A stretch of DNA of 64,000 nt from the NCBI RefSeq assembly GCF_910596095.1, contig NC_056540.1:11215001-11279000 (forward strand), given 5' to 3'. Both the position numbers and the translations under genes were made by a program. This document shows, piece after piece, positions 1 through 14,228 of this stretch. This DNA is from Thunnus maccoyii (lineage: Eukaryota > Chordata > Actinopteri > Scombriformes > Scombridae). The notes beneath the pieces are model-generated. The model ran no database searches. It saw nothing but the letters and a program-made list of their open reading frames with translations, and was not told the DNA's origin. Position 1 is the first letter of the stretch. Each line of letters starts with the position of its first letter.

Positions 1-32
1 TCTGTCCGCTTTATTATGCTAACATGTTAGCG

Positions 33-58
33 CCTTTTCGCTAGCCTAGCCAGCTAAG
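33..58 (+). promoter_or_regulatory. rpl26: Candidate rpl26 non-coding exon 1 with 5' TOP-like start
   Basis: The coding part of rpl26 begins in an exon whose acceptor AG is at 912-913, only four bases before the ATG, so a non-coding first exon must lie upstream. A pyrimidine run starting with C (CCTTTTC at 33-39) resembles the 5' terminal oligopyrimidine start of ribosomal protein mRNAs, and AAG|GT at 56-60 could be the donor. That gives a 26-base exon and an 855-base intron 1. The donor continuation (GTAGCT) is weak, so the true exon 1 could lie left of the window. This is inference; no transcript data were available. Confidence 0.3.
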
Positions 59-398
59 GTAGCTTGAGATTTTAAAACCAAAAACTTGACAGTTGTTTAG
101 AGTAAATTGCAAGGCTCGTCGTACAAAGTTACCTTTCAAGTTTTAGGAGAGGAAGTGTGCAGGAAACTTGACATTCAAAAGTTACAATGAATGCTTTTTG
201 CTGTTTGAAATGCTTTCCTTGTGCTTGATGCTGACATTTGGCTAGTGACCAGCATTCAGTTGCTGATGTTACATTGCCTGGATTTTCTTGAGTCTATTTT
301 GCGATTTTCAGTACTCAAGGGTTACATTTCTTGATCAGCTGCATCTTTTCTACTCTGACAATGTAGTTGCTATTTCAACAAGAGTTTAACTTGTAAGG

Positions 399-4474
<4,076 letters not shown>

Positions 4475-4492
4475 AAATAATCTTTTGCTATC

Positions 4493-4498
4493 AATAAA
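4493..4498 (+). promoter_or_regulatory. rpl26: rpl26 polyadenylation signal AATAAA
   Basis: A canonical AATAAA lies 18 bases after the rpl26 stop codon, followed by a T/GT-rich stretch (TTTGTCTGTCTCGTGTTTAG). The very short 3' UTR is typical of ribosomal protein genes. Confidence 0.8.
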
Positions 4499-4912
4499 CT
4501 GTATAAATGGACTTCACTTTGTCTGTCTCGTGTTTAGTTGTGGAGATGGGATGATTTTTTTTTTTTCATTGTATAATTTAAAATGTCTTTGCAGGTTGAA
4601 GTGAACTTCTATTTTAAACATGCATACATCATGAGGTGACCTAGAGCAAAGATTGTACTTGCTGTGCACCACCTGTCATATAAGGAAAAATAGTGAAGTC
4701 TGTACAGAGTCCACAAACCCAAACATTATAGTACATACATTTTCAATCCAGTTTAAGTCAATGTTGCAGTAGCCGAATGGTTGAGGAAACTGATTTTTAT
4801 GATACTGCAAGGTTTTAAGGCTGCTCTCCAAGAAACATTTTGGAGACTGATAAGTGCTGCTCCTCTCTTACAGGCATATATGTTACAGAGTATGAATGCA
4901 GAGATGTTTGGG

Positions 4913-4933
4913 GCCTAGTGGTTAGGATTCCTG
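4913..4933 (+). repeat. tRNA-Glu-like A-box fragment, probable SINE remnant
   Basis: The 21 bases include CTAGTGGTTAGGATTC, which matches the D-arm and A-box region of eukaryotic tRNA-Glu. No B box (GGTTCGANTCC) or acceptor stem follows, so this is not a functional tRNA. A second tRNA-like string (AGCCGAATGGTTGAGG) sits at 4772-4787. I infer remnants of tRNA-derived SINEs. Confidence 0.35.
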
Positions 4934-5566
4934 TCATTTAAAGGATAAATTGATGTCAGAAACTGAGTTGACAACATGATGGGAAAAGTCCAGACATGCG
5001 GAAGTCTGCATGTGATATTTGCATAAAAATAACAATTTAATCTGAAGTCTGTCAGCTCTTTGCATAGAAGGAAACTGCAAGCAGGCTGAATGAAATACTA
5101 CTAATGGATTCATAAGGATTCAAGGACCTTTATTGTCATCTCACTACAGTTTATACTTTTCTGTATCAAATGCTGCCTATGAAGAAATGAAATTGCATGT
5201 CCTGGGTAATGTAAACTCACAGATTTTAAAACTTAACATTAAAATTAAAGTTTAAAAAATATTTTAAAAATAGAGCATTAAAGAATCTAGTATGCAAGTT
5301 CACATTGGTACAGGCACTGAAAAACTAACAGTGTTCATGAACATGGTAAATACACCAAATAAATACATAAAGTTAGAATTGCATAAGGGTCAGATACTAA
5401 AATATTACCTGTAGAAAACTGAAGAATTTGTTTATTAAAGATGCTCCATATGCATTTGGAGGGAAAAAGGTCTGTAAAAGATAAAATAAAATTAGATTCA
5501 AAGTTGTGTCATAAAACAATTTTTGGTTATATATCCTCTGTAAATGGGGCCTAGTGTTGCTGAAAT

Positions 5567-5819
5567 CAGTGGTTCATAATGTGGGTTCCAGGAACCCTCA
5601 GGGGTCCTTGAGGGCTTCTGGGGGTCCCCAGCAAAAAGGGGAATAATTTATTTTCACTATAATCAATCCATAAGTAACACAAGCACAGAATGCATATTTT
5701 GATCATAGGTTTCATACACTTGCTGTAATCAAACATCTAAAATCTTATCAAACGGGGGTCCGTGGTCTAATTTGAGTCAGTTTAGGGGTCCTTGATGTGA
5801 AAACGTTTGAGAACCACTG
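5567..5819. mobile_element. Short hAT-like non-autonomous element
   Basis: The left end CAGTGGTTCATAATGTGG and the right end ACGTTTGAGAACCACTG are inverted and similar (CAGTGGTTC versus CAGTGGTTCTC). The interior contains two copies of the GGGGTCC-type motif typical of the 'caught by CAGTGGTTCTCAA' hAT derivatives found across vertebrates. There is no transposase frame. Flanks 5559-5566 and 5820-5827 do not match, so no target duplication is visible. Confidence 0.6.
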
Positions 5820-6197
5820 GTTTAAGTATTAATAAGCGTGTAATGTTACCAAAGGAGCCTGTAGGTGTCACTTTTTCCCACCGACTGAATTTATGTAGGA
5901 AGTCGGAAGACATTATAACAAAGTAAAACTGTTCAGTGTTTCAGTATTTCCTCAAGGAAATTTTCTATCATCTTCTTGATATTTTATTAACTTACTTGCC
6001 AACTTCTCTAAGCTTTTAAACAGTAATGGATAAAAGTGTGTGTCGTTTAGCAGAAACATGGGGGACATTTGTTGCACCTGCCCAAAACTTTTACCAGCTG
6101 CTTCATTTTTTTTTCTACATAAATGTGTAGGTTTTTGTTTGTTTGTTTGTTTGTTTTTTCCTTCATAATGTTTAGTACAACACAATAAAAGGACTCG

Positions 6198-6232
6198 TGA
6201 CGTCATGCCCTCGCTGGTTGATGGTCATGTGA
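6198..6232 (+). promoter_or_regulatory. atp6v0e1: atp6v0e1 promoter: CRE palindrome and M-box/CLEAR-like E-box
   Basis: A perfect CRE (TGACGTCA, 6198-6205) lies 138 bases before the start codon, followed 19 bases later by TCATGTGA (6225-6232), an M-box of the MITF/TFE type. V-ATPase genes are known targets of TFEB/TFE3 through CLEAR elements, which fits this gene. The 5' UTR then runs to the ATG at 6343. Function is inferred from the motifs only. Confidence 0.5.
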
Positions 6233-6342
6233 TACGTGCTGCCTCCTCTGTCGTCGTAAGGCAGCTGGATACAGTTAAAGTTGTCTGAAGTTAAAAGTTA
6301 GTATCTCTGGGATATACTGTTGGTGTTAAACCCACCACCACC

Positions 6343-7925
6343 ATGGCAGGATTAAGCTTTGTGATCTCCATGTCTGTGGTGACCCTGTTCTGGGGTATAG
6401 TTGGAGGAGTGGTGCCCTGGTTTATCCCCAAAGGACCAAACAGAGGGTGAGTTTGTTAGCTTCACCAAGTTAGCTCTCAACTGGCTAGAAAGAGCTCACT
6501 TTTAAGTTTGTTTATTTGTACCGTGTGTTGTCCCGTGACTCTCATTGGACATATAAGTAGACGTATATAATTGTGTTGCTTTTATAAGTAGTTTTTTTTT
6601 TTTTTTAACGTTGACTGAACATTTGGAGAAACGTTTTGAGCTGCTCGACATAGAGCAAAAGTTAGTTAGCTCTCCGATGCTAATTTGACAGACCTGCCCC
6701 CAGAGTGTGACTTAGCTGGAGAAATGCTTCATCTTTGCTACCTTTTTATGTTGTTACCCTTTTACTATAAATCTATGTGGTTTATTTCCTTATATTATTA
6801 TATTTAGATACCAGACCCAAGTGTAAATATACCCCCGTTTCTGGAAAATATGCCTACTGCAACTTCCCTTATTTGCCTGTTGGTCACTTGAATCACGAGA
6901 TCATGTTGTGTAAATGAATCGTTAGGATGTATTTAAAAGCACTGTAAGCAGTCATTAGATGTTAAGTATGTCACTTTGTAATGTTTTCTTCTATTCCCAC
7001 AGAGTGATTGTCACAATGCTGGTGTTAACTGCTGTTTGCTGCTACCTGTTGTAAGTATTACCAGGTTTATATGTTCATAGATTATGTTACCAAATATAAT
7101 TTTGATTGGAAAAAAGATTAAAAACATGTACTTAAAATGCACTTAAAATGCAGCTTCAGCAACACAAAATACAGCCTCCAAAATGACTATAAAGTAAAAC
7201 TGACACCCCTCTAAAATAGCTTCAGTTAAAACCAAACAATATAATAATATAATTTTCATGAAGGTAGGATTTATTGTAGGCTGTTGTATTTAATTTCATT
7301 AGTTTTAGCTTTGTGTACTTAATAAACTGGCAACTGCTCATTTGCTCCAGGTGCACATGTGTACTTAAAGCATATTATAGATCCAAAACAAGAATCAGGT
7401 TTATAATATACATTATCAATAATGGAACAAATAGCCTGTGGACATAATTTGTGTGTATTACTGTCACAGTTAAACAAAGTCTGTCATTGAAGTTAGTAGT
7501 TATATGAATAGTGCATTGGTGTGACAAGGTAAATTATTTATCATCACAGTTAGGTGTAAAGTGTGCAGCTGGTGTCTTGTTACATGTCAGATGGGCAACA
7601 GAGGGCAGTAGAGACAAGGCAGAAAGTCACAGCCAAGTGAAGCTGTTTCCCACAGGCCCTTTTGATTAATGCTGTATGAAATCATCTAACAAACAGATGT
7701 CATCATAAGAAATGTCGACCTAGATTCAGAATTAAACTTTGTAAGATGCTTAAAAAAACACATTGCCGATCTTTGAAGTGCGCAATATTGCTGTTGACAT
7801 GTGTAATCTTAACATCCGTTGTGTCCATCAGCTGGCTGATAGCAATTCTGGCCCAGCTGAACCCACTCTTTGGACCTGCTCTGTCCACTGACACCATATG
7901 GTACTTGAGGTATCACTGGCCTTAA
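6343..7925 (+). CDS. atp6v0e1: V-type proton ATPase subunit e1, three coding exons
   Basis: Coding exons are 6343-6446, 7003-7050 and 7832-7925 and give 81 residues, the usual length for ATP6V0E1. The start has a perfect Kozak context (CCACCATGG). The protein is a very hydrophobic two-helix membrane subunit of the V0 sector (helix 1 about residues 5-27, helix 2 about 36-58). Family hallmarks are [15 protein letters not shown] between the helices, [16 protein letters not shown] after them, and the C-terminal [10 protein letters not shown]. It takes part in V0 assembly in endomembranes and acidification of lysosomes and vesicles. Introns interrupt codons (GG|A and TT|C), both GT-AG. A further 3' UTR intron is likely (donor after 7955). 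The lysosomal-type E-box in the promoter suggests TFE-family control. No defects are seen. Confidence 0.96.
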
Positions 7926-8082
7926 ATGCACCCTCCAGATCTCCCGGCAGTGCAAGTAAGCCTTTTTCACCTCGAAAAAATAGAAATGTTTAACCTAAAT
8001 TTTACATACGTTATACATGTTTTTGATGCTTGACTCGATTTCCTGTAAAAACACTTGAACTTATTGTAATTTCTCTCAGCAG

Positions 8083-8456
8083 GGGAGGAGCTGACGCTGC
8101 TGCGAACCAATGGAGCATTCGCTCTTCACTTCATGCAGAGATCATTCCTGCTGAATCGCCTTAAACTCTGTTCGTTGTGTGATTTCTGAGTGATGCCCAC
8201 ACCAGTGCCTTGTACAAAAAAATGATTCCCAAAGGACTCTCTGAAAAATCTCGCTGAATGTGTTTTACTTTAAATTAAAGCGACCTTGACGTGGTGATGT
8301 TTGGTTTATATTATGTATATTGTGTTTAATGCTATTGTTAATATAAATTACTTTGCCATTACAAAGTTATGTGGTGTGTTGTGTTTGATGTCATATCCTT
8401 TTGTCTGTTTATGTTAGTGATGAATGTAATCTGTTAAGTAGTTGTCAATTAATAAA
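8083..8456 (+). other. atp6v0e1: atp6v0e1 3' UTR exon and polyadenylation signals
   Basis: After the stop at 7923-7925 the UTR has a good donor (CAA|GTAAGC, 7953-7960) and a matching acceptor (TTTCTCTCAG, then CAG) near 8079-8082, so the last exon is probably non-coding. Possible poly(A) signals are ATTAAA (8274-8279) and AATAAA (8451-8456). Only about 360 bases then separate it from the bnip1 start. Confidence 0.6.
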
Positions 8457-8814
8457 CAAATAACCACCTTCATTGCTTCCTAACTTTTTTAATTTCTTTT
8501 CTTTCTTTTTTTTAAAATTTATGAGCTCATTACCTTTTGCTAAAAATTTTGACTAATGACAAAGTTTTGCTTGTGTTAACATAGAATATTTTTCCTCCAT
8601 CATGTGTACATGGGAAATATATATTTTATTTTCTGAAACTCTAGATACTTTGTTGAAATTTATGGACATACTAAAGCAGATAAATAAGTGGAATTTCAAC
8701 ATGTTTTAGTCAAAAGTTAATGAAGTTTATATGACGAAATCAGTTTGGCGAATACAATCGACGTTCAAATGTGCCCTCTTGCTTTCCGTAGCTTGAGCCG
8801 GCTACGTTGGCAAC

Positions 8815-11118
8815 ATGGCGTCTTCAGATGTCCACGTCCGAATATGTGAACAAGAAATACTCAAATATGACTTGGAAATCAAAGCTCTCATCCAGGTGCG
8901 AATATTTCTGTGGTAAGATGACTTGGTGCTTCGTGTTTTTATCTGCTCGCGTTTCTGCTGCATGTTTCCAGCAGCAGCAGCAGCAGCTACCTGTGGTGCA
9001 GCAGGTTGAGCTGCTGGCTGCAGGTGAGTGAAGTGCTTTAAAACATATCTGCTAGGTGGAGAATAAACTACCAGACGTGCTCTTCAGTACGGTCTGTTGA
9101 AACTGGACCAGGCTACCAGCTGACTTCAAAGACAAGTGTTGCAGTCAGGTTGAGCATATACACCAATTTATTTCCAATAATAAAGCTGCTATAGCTTCCT
9201 CCGACTTTACAGAATGAGCTTATTTCCAAGCATTTTTAAATAATATTGTAGTCTACTACGATAGTATAAGTTACTTATTGGTGACATTATTAATTGATTC
9301 GTTAACTGGCAGAAAATTAATTGACAACAGTTTGATAATCAATTGTAAAAAGTCATTTATCAAACAAAAAACTTCAAATATTCACAGATTCCTGCATCTT
9401 AAATGTCAGGATTTGCTGCTTTTCTCTGTTTTTATATTATTGTAAGTGAAATATTGGTTTTTGATTGCTGGTTGGACAAAAGAAGGAATTTAAAGACACT
9501 GACATGCCCACATTATGTCATTTTATAAATTTAAAAAAATGATAAGACAGATTAATCGATAATGAATGTAATATTTTATTGTAGTCCAACAGCTAGTTTT
9601 TTTCAAGCACATTTATTTGACCATTTTAATAGATACCAGCTGACAGAATGAGGCGCTTCATTTTAAAGCACTTAAATTTCAGTGGATGTTCATCCCAAGA
9701 TGATAAAAATACCACTTGTCCAGCTGTGTTTCTTTCCAAAGTTCAAATGAGAACAACATGAAAGAGAAACCAGAAACTGCAACTAACAATGTAGTAGCTA
9801 TGTGTCATCCTTGTTTCAATGTCTTACCAGGATATTAACGAGTGCACCGGCCCTCCAAACAAGCTGACAGAACTGAACGCAGAGGTGAAAAAGAGTTTCC
9901 ATAACCTCAGATTGCGGATTCAGGTTAGAAAACACTATTTGTGAACATCTCATTACAGACTGTGCATGAATCACTTGCACTTGGTTTTATGATACTAAAT
10001 GGCTCAGAAAACATATGTGTTGTCTTGTTTCTTTGACAGGATTTAGACCAGATGGCGATGGAGCAGGACAAAGAATCAGACAAGCAAACCTTGATCAGTC
10101 AGGTAGAAGGACACAGAAAACAGATGCTGAGGTGATTTTTAAAAAAAATTGAAATATTCCACTATTCCCTGACTTTTATAAATGTGAACATTTGTGTATT
10201 TTATCACGTTTCTGTGTCGGTTATTGCTGCCAATCTGCTGGGGGAGAAGCATGCTTAAACTGGCTTAATGCCTCCTTTATGAAAAGATTTTTTTGAATAT
10301 ACTGTACGTCTGTTTTTACAGTAACCAGACAGCTTGGAGGAAAGCCAACCTGGCCAGCAAACTGTCCATTGACAATATGGAAAAGCAGGCGCTTCTCAGT
10401 GGATCAGATAGTGCTGCGAGACAGCGGTGAGCCAACAGTGTGTCCTGCGTGTTAAAGACAGTCACATAAAGGAGAGGCGTCAGCTTTATATCTTGCCTAA
10501 TTATCTTCAAACAACACACTAAATCCTCTCAGTGTCATAATTAAAAAAAATACACTGTTTTCACATCTTTCTCATCCTTTCATAGAGTACATTTCATGTT
10601 TGCCTGGACATTTATAGCAATTATATCTCATGTTTTGAAACTGTTTCTCAGGAAGATGACCAAAGAGGGGCTGGCCCAGACAACCAGCGACATTACAGAG
10701 AATCTGATGAGCATCAGCCGGATGATGGCGCAGCAGGTTCAGCAGAGCGAGGAAACCATGACATCGCTCGGTTAGTGAGAGACTCACCCTTCACTTAGTT
10801 CGGTTAAACTTGTTTGATTCAGAATAAATACACAAGTTTAAGTTTGTGTGTGTGTGTAACCCTGCCCTTCATTCAACAAAAGGCTTTATGTTGAAAAGAG
10901 TTTTTTCTCTGTTGTTTCAAGCGACCTCGTCGAGGACGATCCAAGAGACCAACGAGGAGTTTAAGACCATGACGGGGACCATCCAGCTCGGGAGGAAACT
11001 CATCACCAAGTACAACCGCAGGGAGCTCACTGATAAGCTGCTCATCTTCCTGGCGTTGGCCCTCTTCCTCGCTACGGTTCTGTACATCCTTAAAAAGAGG
11101 CTGTTCCCCTTCTTGTAG
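8815..11118 (+). CDS. bnip1: BNIP1/Sec20 ER SNARE, six coding exons
   Basis: Coding exons are 8815-8895, 9831-9923, 10040-10131, 10322-10426, 10652-10770 and 10922-11118, all GT-AG. They give 228 residues, the same length as human BNIP1. The N-terminus (ASSDVHVRICEQEILKYDLE) and cytosolic helices lead to a BH3-like stretch (about 103-117, KLSIDNMEKQALLSG), then the SNARE helix region (about 130-195, including ENLMSISRMMAQQVQQSEE), and a single C-terminal anchor (about 202-220) ending KKRLFPFL. Sec20/BNIP1 is a Q-SNARE of the ER that works with syntaxin 18, USE1 and SEC22 in Golgi-to-ER retrograde fusion and in ER network and mitochondrial quality control (family knowledge). The start codon lies in GGCAACATGG. 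In mammals CREBRF sits just upstream; here atp6v0e1 does. The frame is intact. Confidence 0.96.
9290..9595. repeat. bnip1: Dispersed AT-rich repeat in bnip1 intron 1
   Basis: The stretch runs from ATTAATTGATTCGTTAACTG through GTCAGGATTTGCTGCTTTTC to AGATTAATCGATAATGAAT. This order of ATTAATCGATAAT-type ends around a GGATTTGCTGCTTTTC core is one I recognise as a common fish interspersed repeat. It has no coding capacity. The intron also carries a (CAG)6 run at 8970-8987, 75 bases past the exon 1 donor. Confidence 0.6.
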
Positions 11119-11549
11119 ACCAGGTTCCTTAGAGGAGGCTCCACCATAACCACATACAGCACTTTCCCATAGTCAGCACAAATGATTTAAACAACTCTGA
11201 ATGCCGCGTGTCACATTACACACACATTACACACCAGCGTCTGCTCAGTGGAATGTGGACTGGCTAAACTGTGCCGCTGCTGAGGGGGAAATATCGTCCA
11301 TACACACCTATAGATCCATGCAGGAAATGATATATTCTTCTTAAAGGGGATGTATTTGTTGGTGGCACAAATTGCGTCACAAAATTATCTTCAGTTAATG
11401 TGACAGTAATGCTGTGCATTGCTTTTTATAAAGTCAGATTTAAGAGGACATGTACGACCCGTATTCTTGTTTTCTTCTTTACATTCCTGTTAAATATCCA
11501 GTACTGAATTTACATATTTATCAAATGTGTGTAGTTAATATTCTCACAG

Positions 11550-11555
11550 ATTAAA
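11550..11555 (+). promoter_or_regulatory. bnip1: Candidate bnip1 polyadenylation signal ATTAAA
   Basis: ATTAAA lies 432 bases after the bnip1 stop. The UTR before it shows no frame or repeat. AT-rich DNA offers other weak signals nearby, so this is a candidate only. Confidence 0.4.
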
Positions 11556-13976
11556 GTATAGAAATTGAATTTCAACTATCAGACACCCAAAATATTTGCT
11601 TTATCCGTTGCTAAGAATGCAAATAATTTGCTTATAGATGTAAAACTAATTTTTAAGTATGACAGTCACTGACATCTTTTATCAGAAGTCACTTTTAAGA
11701 AAAACTGACTGAAAGAATTCTGATCTTCACAAAACAAGTGCCACTGTTCATTTCAGCTCAGCAAGCTTTTATTGGCATAAATGTCATGAGAACAATATTA
11801 AGGACGTGTATGTTTGGACACAATGTCAGGACTCTACTTCATATATTCCTCAGCAGCTTATCTTTCAACAGAACCATAATAGTTTTGACTATAACGTCTG
11901 TTGTTATCTGATATCTTGAAGACTGTGTGCAAACGACGTAGAAGCATTTCGTGCAATTGTTATTTATAATTACGTACTGTATAATTACTGTAATTTATTA
12001 CTGCATAATAATGAGTTAATGCTATTTTTTGTGGGGGAATGGAACTATTGAAATGCCTTACTTACTAACTTACTAACCGCACTCGCTCGCTTTGTGTGTG
12101 TCACTCGCTGGATAATCAGAACACTACAGTATATTTGCACTTCAAAATGTCCCTATATTTTATTCAGTTGGCATGCAAGCTGAAAAAGTACTTTTTCCAA
12201 AGTGAGTGTGCACACTCTCCTCGGTCTCTGCCCGTGTTAGCTCGGCTCTGGTCTGCAGCAGAGCAGAAAAAGCTCAGAAAAGCAGTGGCAGTGATCACAC
12301 TGGCAGAGATAGAACAGCATGCATCTCTGCCTTTCTTCAGATAAGACCCGGAAAAGCAGATTATTCCGACCCGTTTCCCTCTCCCTTTCCAGTGTGGGTG
12401 GAGGGTGAGGGGGGATATTTTTAGGTTTGTGTGGCTTTGTTATCTGACGTTGCCTTTTCAACACCTCGGAGGAGAGGGTGGCCAGAGGGGCTACATGACC
12501 TTGCTACCCTTTCTGCAATTGCCTGGCATTGCTATTCTGTTAACTATGTAAATGTTGTCAGTGTTGATTATACATAAATAAGCCTTCTGGCTTGATGTTT
12601 GAAATGTGTCTCCTGTGTGTGTTTGTGTGGTGTATTGTTTTAAATGAGATAGAAGACAACAGAGTGTGCGTGGAGAGACTTGAGAGACGCCTAAGCATCT
12701 CTTACTTATGTAAAGTGGTGGCAGTTGGGCTCGGCCAGTTCCTAGCCTGTTCATATAACTGCACACTTAGACAAGGCCACTCGCTCTCTGTCAAGCAAAT
12801 TGGACTATTCTTGCATTTAGCACCGTGATAATGTCAATCAAGTGTTTGGGTTTGTATCTAGACAAGTGGACCGCAGGTCTCAGGGGACCAAACTCCGCAC
12901 CAATCTGCTGGCGTAAATACAGGAACCAGACAGAAAGAATCTCTACAACTCCACGTTCATGAAGTCATTTCAACAGTTGGAAGCTTATTTATCTGTTACA
13001 TTAACTGCATTTTAATGATTAGTGTGAATCAACTGGAATTTTCCACACAGTAATGATTTACCAAAACAGAAAAATGTTCAAAAAGGGAACCTTTAATAAT
13101 CAAGTACTGTCCAAAAATAGATAAATATCTTGGATCAGGCAACATCTTGAGTTCGTCCTCATATTAACAAGCACAAAAAAAGCTTGGTGATGGCTTTTTT
13201 ATGTACAGAAATTGCTTGTACACCCAATTCAATTAACGTAAATAATATGTTTTTAATACTGTAAAATTATTCTGCACAACATAATTTAAAACAAGGTAAT
13301 ACAGGTCAAGGTCATGGCTCGCAGCCATCTCTGTCCCAGCAGCCTTTAAACACATGTAGAGTGTACATGTGGCTGACAGCGGGTTGTAAAATGTGTAAAC
13401 TTCTAACAACCTTCTAACCCTGTTTAAGCATATTGAAGGAAGCCTCCTAATAGCCACTTGAACATTTTAACCAGACACAAACCATATGAGGGTTTTACAG
13501 ATGTCAGGGTCCTTTACTAAAGGATAACCAGTTCAACCATTATGTGACCCAGCGGCCTTTATGGTTTACTGTCACAAATATGGTTAATTATTGCATATTA
13601 ATCATATGATTGACTTAATGTTTTTTTTTTCTTGTAATGTTATTTTTCTGAGTGAGTTTTTAATCAAAAATAGGGATTGTTAACATATAGCAGACAAACC
13701 AGAGTCAATATTTACATTATTACCACACAGATTGAAGTAATTAGAATTAAATAGTTGCATGTCAGAAACATTGAAATAATAATAATGATAATAATAATGA
13801 TGATAATAATATGATTCATTATTTCCTAGGCTATATCATAAAATACAATTAGGTTTTGTTTTTTTTTTAAATTTTTGTCCACTTAAATACATCCTGATTT
13901 TCATATGATAAAATATTAAACAATGACAAAAAATTGGGCAAATTCAGCATTTAAAGAATTGGGCTTGATTCTTTGT
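11556..13976. other. Interval between convergent bnip1 and nkx2.5
   Basis: There is no coding gene. Most is AT-rich. The piece 12200-12830 is more complex and GC-richer, and holds the candidate regulatory cluster listed separately. A run of ATA/ATG triplets is at 13769-13812, and short T and A homopolymers are near 13621 and 13859. Confidence 0.6.
12330..12450. promoter_or_regulatory. Candidate cardiac-type regulatory cluster 3' of nkx2.5
   Basis: Within 120 bases are AGATAAG (12339-12345), a CACCC-type GTGGGTGGAGG (12396-12406), a MEF2-like ATATTTTTAG (12415-12424) and TTATCTG (12440-12446, GATA on the - strand). The block is less AT-rich than its surroundings and lies about 1.8 kb past the nkx2.5 stop. 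GATA factors and MEF2 act on known Nkx2-5 enhancers in other vertebrates. That this block is an enhancer is inference from motif density. Confidence 0.3.
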
Positions 13977-13982
13977 TTTATT
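13977..13982 (-). promoter_or_regulatory. nkx2.5: Candidate nkx2.5 polyadenylation signal
   Basis: TTTATT on the + strand is AATAAA on the nkx2.5 strand, 247 bases past its stop codon. It is the first canonical signal downstream of the stop. Confidence 0.5.
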
Positions 13983-14228
13983 CTGTCGTGTCTTGTTTTC
14001 CTATTCTGTCAAACACGTCTGTGCTTTAATGCCACGAAAATAAATGTATTCAGACAAAAACTGGTGCTGAACAAAAACGAACAACTATCAAAAGTAAATT
14101 ATTAAATATAAGAGAAGTTACACAAAACTCCGCAAAATCTTGACATTTGTACTTATGCATGCAGTCAGCCATTAAGCCCGTTATCTGGAAGAGTTATTGC
14201 CTATTTCATATCTGGACCACCCTCCCTT

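Larger units (their letters stand above)
4499..6190. other. rpl26 to atp6v0e1 intergenic DNA with repeat fragments
   Basis: There is no coding gene here. The interval is AT-rich. It holds a tRNA-like scrap (4913-4933), a retroposon-like fragment around 5118-5215 (a TTTATTGTCAT motif) and a hAT-like element (5567-5819). A (GTTT)n run is at 6133-6155. Confidence 0.7.

Noticed and set aside
4913-4933. Functional tRNA-Glu gene
   Set aside because: Only the A-box part is present; there is no anticodon arm, B box or acceptor stem.
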